A stretch of DNA of 64,000 nucleotides from Thermoplasmata archaeon (lineage in GTDB: Archaea; Thermoplasmatota; Thermoplasmata; Lutacidiplasmatales; UBA184), in assembly GCA_021816865.1 (NCBI GenBank), contig JAKAWX010000003.1:98681-162680 (forward strand). Reading direction: 5' to 3'. Shown here one piece after another: positions 19,787 through 29,078 of the stretch. The notes under the pieces are model-generated. The model had not been told where the DNA came from, made no database searches, and saw only the letters and a program-made list of their open reading frames with translations. The translations under genes were made by a program, and so were the position numbers. How positions within the stretch are numbered: the stretch's first letter is position 1; each line of letters begins with the position of its first letter.

Positions 19787-22705
19787 CTAGCTCCCCGGCG
19801 GGCGGTAGTCGGGGCGGGCCCACTTCTTGGCGACCTCCACCCCGTGCTGGGGGCGGCGGAGCTTGCCGCGCGGGTTCGAGGGGCGGACGGGCGATTCGAG
19901 CGGACCCGCCGGGTCGATCCGCTCGAGGCGCACCCGGGTCCCCTTGTAGTCGGGCGTCGACGTCGGGGGGTCCCGGACGTCGCTCGTGAGCCGGTTGACG
20001 GCCGCCTCCCCGCGGTCGTTCAGGGAAAGGAACAGCGTGCGGCCACGGACGCGGTCGGTGACATGGACCCGCGTCCGGACCGCGCCCGACGCGGAGACGA
20101 GGCGCACCGTGTCGCCCTCGCGGAGGCCCCGCTCGTCGGCGAGCACGCTCGACACCTCGACGTACGAACCGGGCACTTTCGCGGAGATCCCGGGGGTCTC
20201 GTACGTGAGGTTCCCCCAGTGGAAGTGCTCCAGGACCCGGCCGTTGTCGAGCGAGAGGTCGAACTCGGGGTCGACCGGCGCGGGCTCGGTCGTGTCGACC
20301 GGGAAGAAGTGCGCCTTCCCCTCGGGAAGGTTGAACCGTTCGAGGTGGAGTACCGGCGTGTCGGTGCCGTCGGCGCGGATCGGCCAGAGCAGGCTCCGGA
20401 ATCCCTCGAGCCGGGCGAAGCTCGCCCCGGCGAAGGCGGGCGTGACCCGCGCGACCTCGTCGAGCACGTCGGACGGCGACGTCGCGGTCCATCGGGCGCC
20501 GAGCCGGTTCGCGAGCGCGGTGAGGATCTCCCCGTCGGTCTTCGTCCCCTCGAGCGGAGGGAAAGCGCGGTAGAGGCGCTGGAGGCGGCGCTCGGTGTTG
20601 ACGAACGATCCCTCCTTTTCGAGGCTCGCCGCGACGGGCAGCACGACGTCCGCGTACTCGGCGGTGCGGGTCAGGAAGAGGTCCTGGACGACCAGGAGGT
20701 CGAGGCGCTCGAACGCCCGGGCTACCTTCGCCTCGTCCGCGTCGGCGAGCAGCTTGTCCTCCCCGAGGATGTAAAGGGCGTGGAGGCGCCCGTCGAGGAT
20801 CGCGTCGACAAGCTCCGTGCTCGTGAGTCCCTTCGTCGACGGAAGGGGTGTGGCCCACTCCCGTTCGACGCGCGCCCGCGCGTCGGCGTTGTCGACGCGC
20901 TCGTACCCCGGAAGGAACGCGGGCAGGCATCCGAAGTCGCTCACGCCCTGCACGTTCGCATGACCGCGCAGCGGGTACCCCCCGGTGGAGGGGCGCCCAA
21001 AGTTGCCGGTGACGAGGAGGAGGTTGCAGATCGCGGTCGAGGTGTCGCTGCCGTTCTGGTGCTGGGTCACGCCCATCGCCCAGAGGATGCACGCGGTGCG
21101 GGCGGCATGGAACATCTCGGCCGTGCGGACGATCTCGGCCCGAGGGATCCCGGTCGCCTCCTCCGCGAACTCGAGCGTGAACTTCGCGAGACTCTCTTTC
21201 CATCGGTCGAAACCCTGCGTCCGCTCGGCGATGAAGCGACGGTCCTCCCACCCCTGGTCGACGAGGTACCGGGCGACGGCGTTGAGGAGCACGAGGTCGG
21301 TCCCGGCGCGGGGCGAGAGGAAGAGGTCCGCGCGGGCGGCGAGCTCGTGGCGCCGAGGGTCGACGACGAGCAGCTTCAGGCGGCCCTGCTTTTGCGCCCG
21401 TTTGATCCGTCCCGCGAGGACCGGGTGGGCCTCGGCGGCGTTCGACCCGATCGTCATCACGAGCTCCGCGCTCTCGATGTCGGCGAAGGTCCCGGGGTCG
21501 GCGCCGACGCCGACCGTGCGGAACAGGCCGGTCGTGGCCGGGGCCTGGCAGTAGCGCGCGCAGTTGTCGACGTTGTTCGTGCCGAGGACCTGGCGGGCGA
21601 ACTTCTGGGTGAGGTACGCCTCCTCGTTCGTCCCGGTGCACGTGGCGATGATCCCGATCGAGTCGGGGCCGTAGCGCTCACGGATCTCGCGGAGGCGGGA
21701 GGCGACCCGGTCGAGCGCGTCGTCCCACCCCGTCGTACGGAAGCGGTCGCCGTCGCGCACGAGCGGCTCAGTAAGACGATTCGGGCTGTTGACGAACCCG
21801 AGACCGAACTTCCCTTTCACGCAGGTCGCGATCCCGTTCGCCGGCGACTCGGCGCGCGGGAGCACCTTGAGGATCTCGCGGCCGCGGGTCCAGACCTCGA
21901 ACGAGCACCCGACGCCGCAGAACGGGCAGACGGTCTTGGTGCGCGCGATCGAGCCCGCGCGCGACGCGGCCTCGATCTCGCTCGACAGCCAGAGCGGTTC
22001 GAGGTCGGGCGAGGCCTCCTTGACCCACGAGACGAGGTGCGAGCGCGCGGGAGCCGAGAGCCCCGAGAAGTGCGCCGCTCGTCCCTTCATCGACTTCTCG
22101 AGGAGGGCGTCGACGGGGCAGACGGTCGCGCACGTCCCGCACGAGACGCAGGACGAGCGGTCGATCTCCGCGCCGTCGTCCCAGACGACCCGGGGCGGCT
22201 CGAGCGACCAGTCGATGTGGAGGACCTCGTGGACGACGACCTCCTGGCAGGCCTCGACGCAGCGGCCGCAGAGAATGCACTGGCTCGGGTTGTAGGAGTA
22301 GAACGGGCTAGAGTCGTCGACCGGGTACGGCTTCGGCCGGAACGACTGGATCTGGATTCCCATGCGGAGCGCGGTGTTGTGGAGCTCGCAGTCGCCGTTG
22401 TTGCGGTCGCAGATCGTGCACGCGAGCTCGTGGTTCTCGAGCAGGCGGCCCATCGCGGCCTCGCGGGCGGCGACGACCGTCGGGCTCGAGGCGTCCACCT
22501 GCATACCTTCCTCGAGCTGCGTCGCGCACGACCGCACGACGCGCCCGTCGACGACGACGAGGCAGGTATCGCACGTCGCGAGCGGGCCGAGCTTCGGGTG
22601 ATAGCAGACGCTCGGAACGCTGCGCCCCGTGGCACGCAAGAACTCGAGGAGGGACCCGCTCGGCGGGGCCTCTCGCGGCTCCCCGTCGAGAACGACCCGA
22701 ACCAT
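19787..22705 (-). CDS. fdhA: Formate dehydrogenase catalytic subunit with N-terminal 2Fe-2S/4Fe-4S domains (NuoG-like)
   Basis: CDTCLV, CTICDRNNGDCELHNTA, CILCGRCVEACQE, CVSCGTCATVCPVDAL, CPFCGVGCSF; molybdopterin domain; NCARYCQAPATTGL with Cys (not Sec). Confidence 0.92.
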   Translation of the reverse strand: MVRVVLDGEPREAPPSGSLLEFLRATGRSVPSVCYHPKLGPLATCDTCLVVVDGRVVRSCATQLEEGMQVDASSPTVVAAREAAMGRLLENHELACTICDRNNGDCELHNTALRMGIQIQSFRPKPYPVDDSSPFYSYNPSQCILCGRCVEACQEVVVHEVLHIDWSLEPPRVVWDDGAEIDRSSCVSCGTCATVCPVDALLEKSMKGRAAHFSGLSAPARSHLVSWVKEASPDLEPLWLSSEIEAASRAGSIARTKTVCPFCGVGCSFEVWTRGREILKVLPRAESPANGIATCVKGKFGLGFVNSPNRLTEPLVRDGDRFRTTGWDDALDRVASRLREIRERYGPDSIGIIATCTGTNEEAYLTQKFARQVLGTNNVDNCARYCQAPATTGLFRTVGVGADPGTFADIESAELVMTIGSNAAEAHPVLAGRIKRAQKQGRLKLLVVDPRRHELAARADLFLSPRAGTDLVLLNAVARYLVDQGWEDRRFIAERTQGFDRWKESLAKFTLEFAEEATGIPRAEIVRTAEMFHAARTACILWAMGVTQHQNGSDTSTAICNLLLVTGNFGRPSTGGYPLRGHANVQGVSDFGCLPAFLPGYERVDNADARARVEREWATPLPSTKGLTSTELVDAILDGRLHALYILGEDKLLADADEAKVARAFERLDLLVVQDLFLTRTAEYADVVLPVAASLEKEGSFVNTERRLQRLYRAFPPLEGTKTDGEILTALANRLGARWTATSPSDVLDEVARVTPAFAGASFARLEGFRSLLWPIRADGTDTPVLHLERFNLPEGKAHFFPVDTTEPAPVDPEFDLSLDNGRVLEHFHWGNLTYETPGISAKVPGSYVEVSSVLADERGLREGDTVRLVSASGAVRTRVHVTDRVRGRTLFLSLNDRGEAAVNRLTSDVRDPPTSTPDYKGTRVRLERIDPAGPLESPVRPSNPRGKLRRPQHGVEVAKKWARPDYRPPGS

Positions 22706-22754
22706 GTCCAGCGACCGACGTACGCGGTTGCACGTCCGTAGGGGACCCGGCTAT

Positions 22755-23384
22755 TTAGCCGCCCCCAGAATCGGACCGGCGGCGCCCGGAGGACCCGAGC
22801 GCCGGGTCGGTCGACCACCGACGGTACGCTTCGACCGTGTCGACGTCCCGGAACGACCGCGGTTCGATCGTGCCGGCGGGGAGGAACCGCACCCCACCGG
22901 CGCGGTCGAGCTCCGCGACGAGATCCTTCAAGCCGCGACCCTCCCTTCGCAGCGCCCCGACCCGGCGCGAGTCGACCCCCGCGTAGATGGCGTGAAGGAC
23001 CTCCCACTCGCCGTCGGGTCCGACCGGTACGATCGTCCGTCCGTCGAACTCCCCCCGCATCGTTCGGATCCCGGCGACATCGAGGAACGGCATGTCGCCA
23101 CCGAACAGGAAGAACGGCGCGTCCGTCCGCGAACGCGCGACCTCGAGGCCTCCGAGCGGTCCCGCGTCGAACGGGTCGGTCACGACCCGGACCCCGCCGA
23201 GGTCGCAGGGAAGGACGCTCACGACCGTCACCTCGAGGCCCGCGTCCGTGAGGAGACGCACCTCCCTCCGGACGATCGGCTCGCCGTCGACCACGAGGTG
23301 GAACTTCCCGGGGAGGCGCGTCGCGCGACCGAGGAGGACGAACGCGTGCCGGACCGGCGCGAGCGTGGGACCCGGTCGCGTCAC
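22755..23384 (-). CDS. mobA: Molybdenum cofactor guanylyltransferase MobA-like
   Basis: NTP-transferase-like with GPLGGLEVARS, FLFGGDMPFLD; adjacent to mobB and fdhA. Confidence 0.82.
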   Translation of the reverse strand: MTRPGPTLAPVRHAFVLLGRATRLPGKFHLVVDGEPIVRREVRLLTDAGLEVTVVSVLPCDLGGVRVVTDPFDAGPLGGLEVARSRTDAPFFLFGGDMPFLDVAGIRTMRGEFDGRTIVPVGPDGEWEVLHAIYAGVDSRRVGALRREGRGLKDLVAELDRAGGVRFLPAGTIEPRSFRDVDTVEAYRRWSTDPALGSSGRRRSDSGGG

Positions 23385-23929
23385 GAGCGTCGGACCTCGC
23401 GAACGTTTTGGGCGGACATCAGATGGCCCACGAACGTCCAGAGCGGGTCCGCGGTCCGGGCTCGACCATCGAGCTCGAGCGTCATCCGGCCCCGGCGGAG
23501 GGGCGCCCGGGCGAGAACCTGCCGAACGAGCCCCGGCGCCTCGCCCGGTTCGCGGATCCTCAGACGGAGGCCGCCGAACGAGCGACGCGTGTAGCCCTCG
23601 ACGAGGACCACGTCCACCGGGAGAAGATGCACGAACGTCCGCGGGGTGTCGCGAAGGTAGAAGAGCGACTCGGTCGAGTCGAAGACCACCACGTCCGCCC
23701 CCGCCGCGCGGTAGCGTCCGGTGTCCTTCCGGGGAAGGTCGGGCGGGTGGTGGGAGTGCTTGACGACCCCCACTCTCAGTCCGCGCGCGACCAGCCGGCG
23801 CACGCTCTCTTCCACCACCGTCGTCTTGCCGGACCCGCTCCGGCCCACGACCTGGATCACCACCGGGAGGTCGGGATCGGCCGCGGCGGGCCTCCGCACG
23901 GCCCCTTTACCCCCCCGCTCCGCGGGCAT
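23381..23929 (-). CDS. mobB: Molybdopterin-guanine dinucleotide biosynthesis protein MobB (start uncertain; ORF extends to 24058)
   Basis: VIQVVGRSGSGKTTVVE P-loop, VGVVKHSHH, DTGRYRAAGADVVVF, VDVVLVEGYTR. Confidence 0.88.
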   Translation of the reverse strand: MPAERGGKGAVRRPAAADPDLPVVIQVVGRSGSGKTTVVEESVRRLVARGLRVGVVKHSHHPPDLPRKDTGRYRAAGADVVVFDSTESLFYLRDTPRTFVHLLPVDVVLVEGYTRRSFGGLRLRIREPGEAPGLVRQVLARAPLRRGRMTLELDGRARTADPLWTFVGHLMSAQNVREVRRS

Positions 23930-24083
23930 GTTCAGTCGCCCCGGTCGGCCATTGGCCCCGGCCCCACCGGCCCCGACCGAGCCGAACCGGGGCTCGGTGG
24001 AGCTGACCTCGAACGGGGTTCGGCCGCCCCGCGCGGAGGCCTCCGACCCAAGTCGCACCGCTTTTCCCTCGCAACAATACGCA

Positions 24084-24091
24084 CTTATACA
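24084..24091 (+). promoter_or_regulatory. TATA-box-like element for the RHH-like gene (leaderless spacing)
   Basis: cttataca centred ~24 nt upstream of ATG 24111 in an otherwise GC-rich context. Confidence 0.55.
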
Positions 24092-24110
24092 CCCTCTCTA
24101 TCGGGAAGGT

Positions 24111-24368
24111 ATGCGGTCTCGCGCCAAAGCCGAACTCCCGGCCCAGGGTATGTTGAGGAAGAACATCACCATCACGCCCGACGAAGCGGAGTTCCTCGAA
24201 CGCCACCCCGAGATCAACCAGAGCGCCCTCTTCCGCCAGATTGTCGAGAGCCTCATGCTCGCGGAGCGCGCGCCGGGAGTCGCCTCCACGCAGGCGGTCC
24301 GCCTCGGAAAGGCGGTCTACCGGTCGGGCGCGATCATGTTCCAGCAGCCGGCCCAGCGTCGTCCGTAG
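24111..24368 (+). CDS. Small ribbon-helix-helix-like putative DNA-binding protein (85 aa)
   Basis: LRKNITITPDEAEFLERHPEINQSALFRQIVESLM resembles RHH N-terminus; TATA-like element ~24 nt upstream of ATG. Confidence 0.6.
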   Translation: MRSRAKAELPAQGMLRKNITITPDEAEFLERHPEINQSALFRQIVESLMLAERAPGVASTQAVRLGKAVYRSGAIMFQQPAQRRP

Positions 24369-25197
24369 GCGCCCCCTCGGCGTCGCCCCTTCGGGGAGCC
24401 TCCTTCTCGCGAAGCCGCGGGGCGAGGCCCGCGAAGCTGGGGTGGCGCGCGTCCTCGGACCGGATGTAGAGGATTCCCTCCGCCCCGGGGGTCCGGGCGT
24501 ACGCGGACTCGGCCGTGGCCCGGTCCAGCCCGACGAGCGCATGCCGGGAGATGAGGTGGCCGAACGCCCAACGTCTCCTCAAGGCGAGTTCCGTGAAGCG
24601 GGGTGCGTAGTGTCCTCCACCCACCCCGACCGCGACCCGGTCGCCGGGCGTGACGGCGAGCGCCGGCAGGACGCGGGCGAGCAGCCGGACCTCTTCCTCG
24701 GAGGGCGCCGACCGTTCGCCGAAGCCGATCTCCACGAAGAATGAGGGCAGACCGAGCTCGGGTCCGTGATGGGTCGACTCGTAGGTGGCGGGAACCCCCG
24801 CACCGGGAGCCCCTTCGGCCAGCGCCCGTAGGGCGGCCGCCATCCGCGGCGGGTCGGTCGGGACGAGGGTTCGGGGCCGACCGCCGACGTCCGCCGTATC
24901 GCCCGGGTTGCCGAGCGGGTGCACCGTGAGGCACTCGACGCCCTCTCCGCTGCGGTGGATGGAAGGGAAGACGAGGGTCGGCGCTTCGGCCCGGAGCGGA
25001 GCGGGCAGCCGGAGGTCGAGCCGCTCGTCATGGATGTGCCGGACCCCGCGCTTGAGCAATCCGGCGCCGGGCCCGAGACGGCGTATCGGCGCCCCCTCGA
25101 CGTGTCCCTCGGCGGCGGGCGGGGTTCCCCAAAGCCCCGCGACCCGGACGGCGACCGGGTCCGTTTCCGAGACCACGACCAGGTACTCGAAGGCCAT
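24334..25197 (-). CDS. dtdA: D-aminoacyl-tRNA deacylase, DtdA/GEK1 family
   Basis: PATYESTHHGPELGLPSFFVEIG, VGVGGGHYAPRFTELAL, GHLISRHAL. Confidence 0.88.
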   Translation of the reverse strand: MAFEYLVVVSETDPVAVRVAGLWGTPPAAEGHVEGAPIRRLGPGAGLLKRGVRHIHDERLDLRLPAPLRAEAPTLVFPSIHRSGEGVECLTVHPLGNPGDTADVGGRPRTLVPTDPPRMAAALRALAEGAPGAGVPATYESTHHGPELGLPSFFVEIGFGERSAPSEEEVRLLARVLPALAVTPGDRVAVGVGGGHYAPRFTELALRRRWAFGHLISRHALVGLDRATAESAYARTPGAEGILYIRSEDARHPSFAGLAPRLREKEAPRRGDAEGAPTDDAGPAAGT

Positions 25198-25290
25198 CCC
25201 GGGCGCGGGAAGCGCGGGCACGCATAGGTCTTCTCCCCGCACCGGAGGAGAGTCGCCTCTCTGCCGAGCGGGGCCGGGGCCGGAGCCCGC

Positions 25291-25893
25291 TCACGCCATA
25301 GCGGTGGTCGGCGACGGAGGCACCGCGGCCGGAGTTGCCGCGGCGGCGACGTACCTGACGACCTCGGCCGAAAGTTCGCGGAGGATCTCCCTCGCCTGTC
25401 GAAGGGCCTCCTCGGCCCGCCCCTGGAGGGGTGGGGCGATCGGGCGAACGAGGCAGTGGTCGGCGTACTCCTCCTCGTACGCGGCCCAGGCCCGATCCGA
25501 GGCACTGGCCCCCCGGAGCATTCCGGCCAGCTTCGGCCGACCGCCGAACCGGCCCGTGGAGTAGTACCCGAGCATTCGCTCGAGCGACGGAATCCGGGTG
25601 TTCTCGAGGATCTGCTGCTCGCGGAGCTCTCGAATCCGGGAGGCGCACGTCGGGATCTCCTCCGCTATCGGGAAGGCACCGAACAGTTCGCGGATGCGGG
25701 GGGCCCGAACCTGGGTGAGGTAGCGGGACCAGAGGGTGAGCCCGGCTCGGACCTCGTCCGCCGTCACCGCCTCGCCCTCTTCGAGGCGATCGGCGATCCC
25801 GTCCATCTTCTTCACCAGGGGAAACAATACCGACCCGTGCTCCTCTCGCACGAATCCGCGAATCTCGTCTACGAGGAAAGGGTTCGTCGCCAT
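25291..25893 (-). CDS. Conserved-looking helical protein of unknown function
   Basis: 200-aa ORF with plausible amphipathic composition and normal start; no motif recognised. Confidence 0.6.
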   Translation of the reverse strand: MATNPFLVDEIRGFVREEHGSVLFPLVKKMDGIADRLEEGEAVTADEVRAGLTLWSRYLTQVRAPRIRELFGAFPIAEEIPTCASRIRELREQQILENTRIPSLERMLGYYSTGRFGGRPKLAGMLRGASASDRAWAAYEEEYADHCLVRPIAPPLQGRAEEALRQAREILRELSAEVVRYVAAAATPAAVPPSPTTAMA

Positions 25894-26076
25894 CCGGCGC
25901 CTCCTTCATCTCGTTCTTGGCGGCCCGCCAGATAAGGGGAGGGTGAAACCGCTTTGACACCTCCGAGCCCCGAAAAGGAGGATCCGAAGGCCGGGGTCCG
26001 GCCGGAACGCTTCGAAACGGGAACCTCCCACGCTGAAGAGGTATTACCCCGTCCGGCCTGAGGCACCGAACGGACC

Positions 26077-28095
26077 ATGACAACCGAAGGATCGTTGTTC
26101 CCGGAGTCCCTTGTGGGCCGCGGAGCCGCCCCTCATCCCCTCCCGGTCCGGCGATTCTCGGTCGACCTCATGGACCGGACTGCCGACCCGTCGACCGATT
26201 TCTACGCGTACGCGACCGGCGGGTGGCGGAAGTCGAACCCCGTGCCGGCCGACAAGGCGATCTGGACAGGATTCGACGAGCTGCGCGACCGGAATCGGAC
26301 CCTTCTGCGGGCGATCCTCGAGGAGTGCGCCGCCCGTTCCGACGCGGACCCGGTGCGTCGGATGTTGGGCGACCTCTACACCGCGGCCGTCGATACTTCG
26401 ACGCGGGACCGTCTCGGGCTCGCCCCCGTTCGGGAGGACCTCGACCGGATCGCCTCGGCCGGGAACGTCACCGAGCTGGTCCGTATCGTCGCCCGGCTTC
26501 ATGACGACGGGATCTCGGGCCTCTTCCATGCGTTCGTGCGCCCCGACCGTCGCAACAGTAAGGTCTACTCGCTCTACATTTGGCAGGGCGGTCTCGCGCT
26601 GCCGGACCGGGACTACTACCTGCTCGACGAATTCGCGCAACTGAGGGGGCGCTACCGCCGTCACGTCGCCCGGCTGCTCGCGCTCGCGGGGTCCTCGGTC
26701 GAAGAGGGCGAGCGAGAAGCCGACACGGTCCTCGAGATCGAGACGGAGCTCGCTCGGGCGAGCCGGACCGCCGCCGAACAGCGGGACGAGATCAAGAACT
26801 ACAATCGGTTCGAACGGCTCGACCTCACCCGGACGAACCCGAACCTCGGGTGGAACGAGTACCTCTCGGGGCGGGACCAGGCGAACGTCGCGTACGTCGT
26901 CGTCGGCCAGCCCGAGTTCTTCGCCGCGCTCGACGGGCTTCTCGCCGGGCGGCCGCTCTCCGACTGGAAGACCTATCTCCGGTGGCACCTCCTGCACTCG
27001 GCCGCACCGACCCTTCACGACGCCGCGGAGTCCGAGGACTTCGACTTCTTCCACCGTACGTTGCGCGGCCAGCTGGAGCCGGAGCCGATCGGCACGCGTG
27101 CGGTCGAGGCCGTCGACCTCCTGGTCGGGGAGGCCCTCGGCCGGGAGTTCGTCCGCGCGTACTTCCCGTCCGAAAGCCGGGAACGCGTCCGTGCGCTCGT
27201 CGCCGACCTTCGCGAGGTCTTCGCGGACCGGCTGCGCTCGCTCGAGTGGATGAGCGAGGCGACGCGCGAGCGGGCCCTCGCGAAGTTCGCCCGTTTCCGC
27301 GTCAAGATCGGCCACCCCGACCGGTTCCGCGACTACTCGGGCCTTCGCGTGCGGCCCGACGACCACCACGGGAACGTGCGACGGGCGGCGGCCTTCGAAT
27401 CGCGCCGGAGGATGGTCCGGGTCGGCGGGCCGGTCGACCCGGACGAGTGGGAGATGACCCCACCGACCGTCAACGCGTACTTCGACGCCTCCCGCAACGA
27501 GATAGTCTTTCCGGCCGGGATCCTCCAGCCTCCGTTTTTCGACCCGGGGGCCGACGACGCGGTCAACTACGGCGCGATCGGATGCGTGATCGGCCACGAG
27601 ATCACCCACGGGTACGACGACCAGGGACGACGGTACGATGCGGACGGGAACCTCAACGACTGGTGGACCCAGCGGGATTCGGCCGAGTTCGCGCGCCGAG
27701 CGCGTTCGGTCGTCGAACGGTACGCGGCGGTCGAGCCGCTCCCGGGGGTCCACATCAACGGCGAGTTGACCCTCGGCGAGAACATTGCCGATTTCGGCGG
27801 CGTGAGCATTGCCTTCGAAGCGCTCGAGCGACGGCTCGCCCGGGAGCCGTCCGCGCGGGCGCCGGTCGACGGCCTGACGCCCCAACAGCGGTTCTTTATC
27901 GCCTACGGGCAGATCTGGAGGGCGAACTACCGCGAGCCCGAGCTACGTCGTCGGCTCGCCGTCGACCCCCACTCGCCCGCGCCGTACCGCGTCGCGCTGC
28001 CCGTTCGCCAACTGGACGGATTCCACGCCGCATTCCCGGCCGCGAGTACCCCCCCGGACGGTCCCGGTGCAACTCCCCCGTTACGGATCTGGTAG
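26077..28095 (+). CDS. M13-family (neprilysin/PepO-like) metallopeptidase
   Basis: CVIGHEITHGYDDQGRRYDADGN (HEXXH), NGELTLGENIADFGG, VNAYFDASRNEIVFPAGILQPPF. Confidence 0.96.
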   Translation: MTTEGSLFPESLVGRGAAPHPLPVRRFSVDLMDRTADPSTDFYAYATGGWRKSNPVPADKAIWTGFDELRDRNRTLLRAILEECAARSDADPVRRMLGDLYTAAVDTSTRDRLGLAPVREDLDRIASAGNVTELVRIVARLHDDGISGLFHAFVRPDRRNSKVYSLYIWQGGLALPDRDYYLLDEFAQLRGRYRRHVARLLALAGSSVEEGEREADTVLEIETELARASRTAAEQRDEIKNYNRFERLDLTRTNPNLGWNEYLSGRDQANVAYVVVGQPEFFAALDGLLAGRPLSDWKTYLRWHLLHSAAPTLHDAAESEDFDFFHRTLRGQLEPEPIGTRAVEAVDLLVGEALGREFVRAYFPSESRERVRALVADLREVFADRLRSLEWMSEATRERALAKFARFRVKIGHPDRFRDYSGLRVRPDDHHGNVRRAAAFESRRRMVRVGGPVDPDEWEMTPPTVNAYFDASRNEIVFPAGILQPPFFDPGADDAVNYGAIGCVIGHEITHGYDDQGRRYDADGNLNDWWTQRDSAEFARRARSVVERYAAVEPLPGVHINGELTLGENIADFGGVSIAFEALERRLAREPSARAPVDGLTPQQRFFIAYGQIWRANYREPELRRRLAVDPHSPAPYRVALPVRQLDGFHAAFPAASTPPDGPGATPPLRIW

Positions 28096-28245
28096 CGGCG
28101 CTCGACGCGGGGCCCGTCGGACCAGCTACCGCCCGGAGCCAGGGGTACCTGGCCCGTGCACCGCGCGGACACTGGCGTGTCGGCCGCTCCCGGCCACCCT
28201 CCTCGGTGGGAAGGGCCGTGCCGTGCGCTTCGGATGAATTGCTAC

Positions 28246-28254
28246 GTTTAATTA
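28246..28254 (+). promoter_or_regulatory. TATA-box-like element (gtttaatta)
   Basis: AT-rich box centred ~27 nt upstream of GTG 28277, consistent with a leaderless archaeal transcript. Confidence 0.5.
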
Positions 28255-28276
28255 GCCCGACACCGACGGACCGTTT

Positions 28277-29011
28277 GTGAGTCGTGCGTCCCTGACCGCA
28301 GGTATCGTCGGCGATCGGGGCTCGCCCTCCTCGCCTCCGCCCGGGCTCCCGGTTCCCCGCGATGGTATCGAAGACGAGGTCGTGCGCGACCGCTCGGTCC
28401 GTAGCTGCACGTGCTGCTCCGGTACCCTCTCCGTCGGCGAGAGGATGTTCTACTTCCTGGAAGGCGTCGACGCGCCGCCCGTCTGCCGGGCCTGCCTCTC
28501 CCGCGCCGAGGGTGCGTCCGACGGGTCGCCCGAGACGCGGCGGAGCGAGAGCCCGACGGTCGTTCCCGAATTCTCCCGGGCGGCGGTCGCGGCCGAGGCG
28601 GCCGCGCGCGACCCCCCCGAGCTGAGCCGGGCCGTCCGACAGTATCTCGACGAGGAGCTCGCTCGTTCCGAGCGCCTCCTCGATAGCGCTCCCCCCGGAT
28701 CCCTCGACACCGACCGAGCCCGCGAGCTCCACCGGGCCGCGATGGACGAATCCGCGAAGGACCGCCTTCCCGAAGCCGTGTTGCTCGCCGCCGACCTGCG
28801 GCGGACGCTCTCGCGGGTCGAGAACCCGCCGCCGCGATCGACCGCCCCCGCGTTCTGGAGCGCCGAGGTGGACGAAATGCTCCGCGAGGTTCTCGAACGA
28901 GCCCGGGCGATCGCCGCCCGGTCGAGGGCCGACGCGTCGGAGCCCGACTCCCCGTCCGGGGAGGTCGTCTCCGCCCAGAACGAAAACTCCGATTCGATCG
29001 GTTCGGCATGA
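28277..29011 (+). CDS. Zinc-ribbon-containing helical protein of unknown function
   Basis: CTCCSGTLSVGERMFYFLEGVDAPPVCRACLSRAE (two CXXC pairs) followed by a long helical region; GTG start. Confidence 0.65.
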   Translation: MSRASLTAGIVGDRGSPSSPPPGLPVPRDGIEDEVVRDRSVRSCTCCSGTLSVGERMFYFLEGVDAPPVCRACLSRAEGASDGSPETRRSESPTVVPEFSRAAVAAEAAARDPPELSRAVRQYLDEELARSERLLDSAPPGSLDTDRARELHRAAMDESAKDRLPEAVLLAADLRRTLSRVENPPPRSTAPAFWSAEVDEMLREVLERARAIAARSRADASEPDSPSGEVVSAQNENSDSIGSA

Positions 29012-29078
29012 CGGACGGCGGCTTGGCGACGGCCGTCGCGCGGCCGACCCGAGCTCTCGAGGGGCCGGGAGAGGCCCG

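Noticed and set aside
21540-21570. Possible selenocysteine codon in FdhA active site
   Set aside because: Active-site region reads NCARYCQAP with Cys codons and no in-frame UGA.
19395-21641. 748-aa minus-strand ORF within fdhA
   Set aside because: Out-of-frame overlap with fdhA; composition is artefactual.
19364-22741. 1125-aa plus-strand ORF opposite fdhA
   Set aside because: Antisense to a motif-verified formate dehydrogenase; Arg/Glu/Asp/Val-rich mirror composition, no domain.
25291-25893. Hemerythrin-like assignment for the 200-aa helical protein
   Set aside because: Only isolated His/Glu residues (EEHG, ADHC); does not satisfy the hemerythrin ligand pattern.
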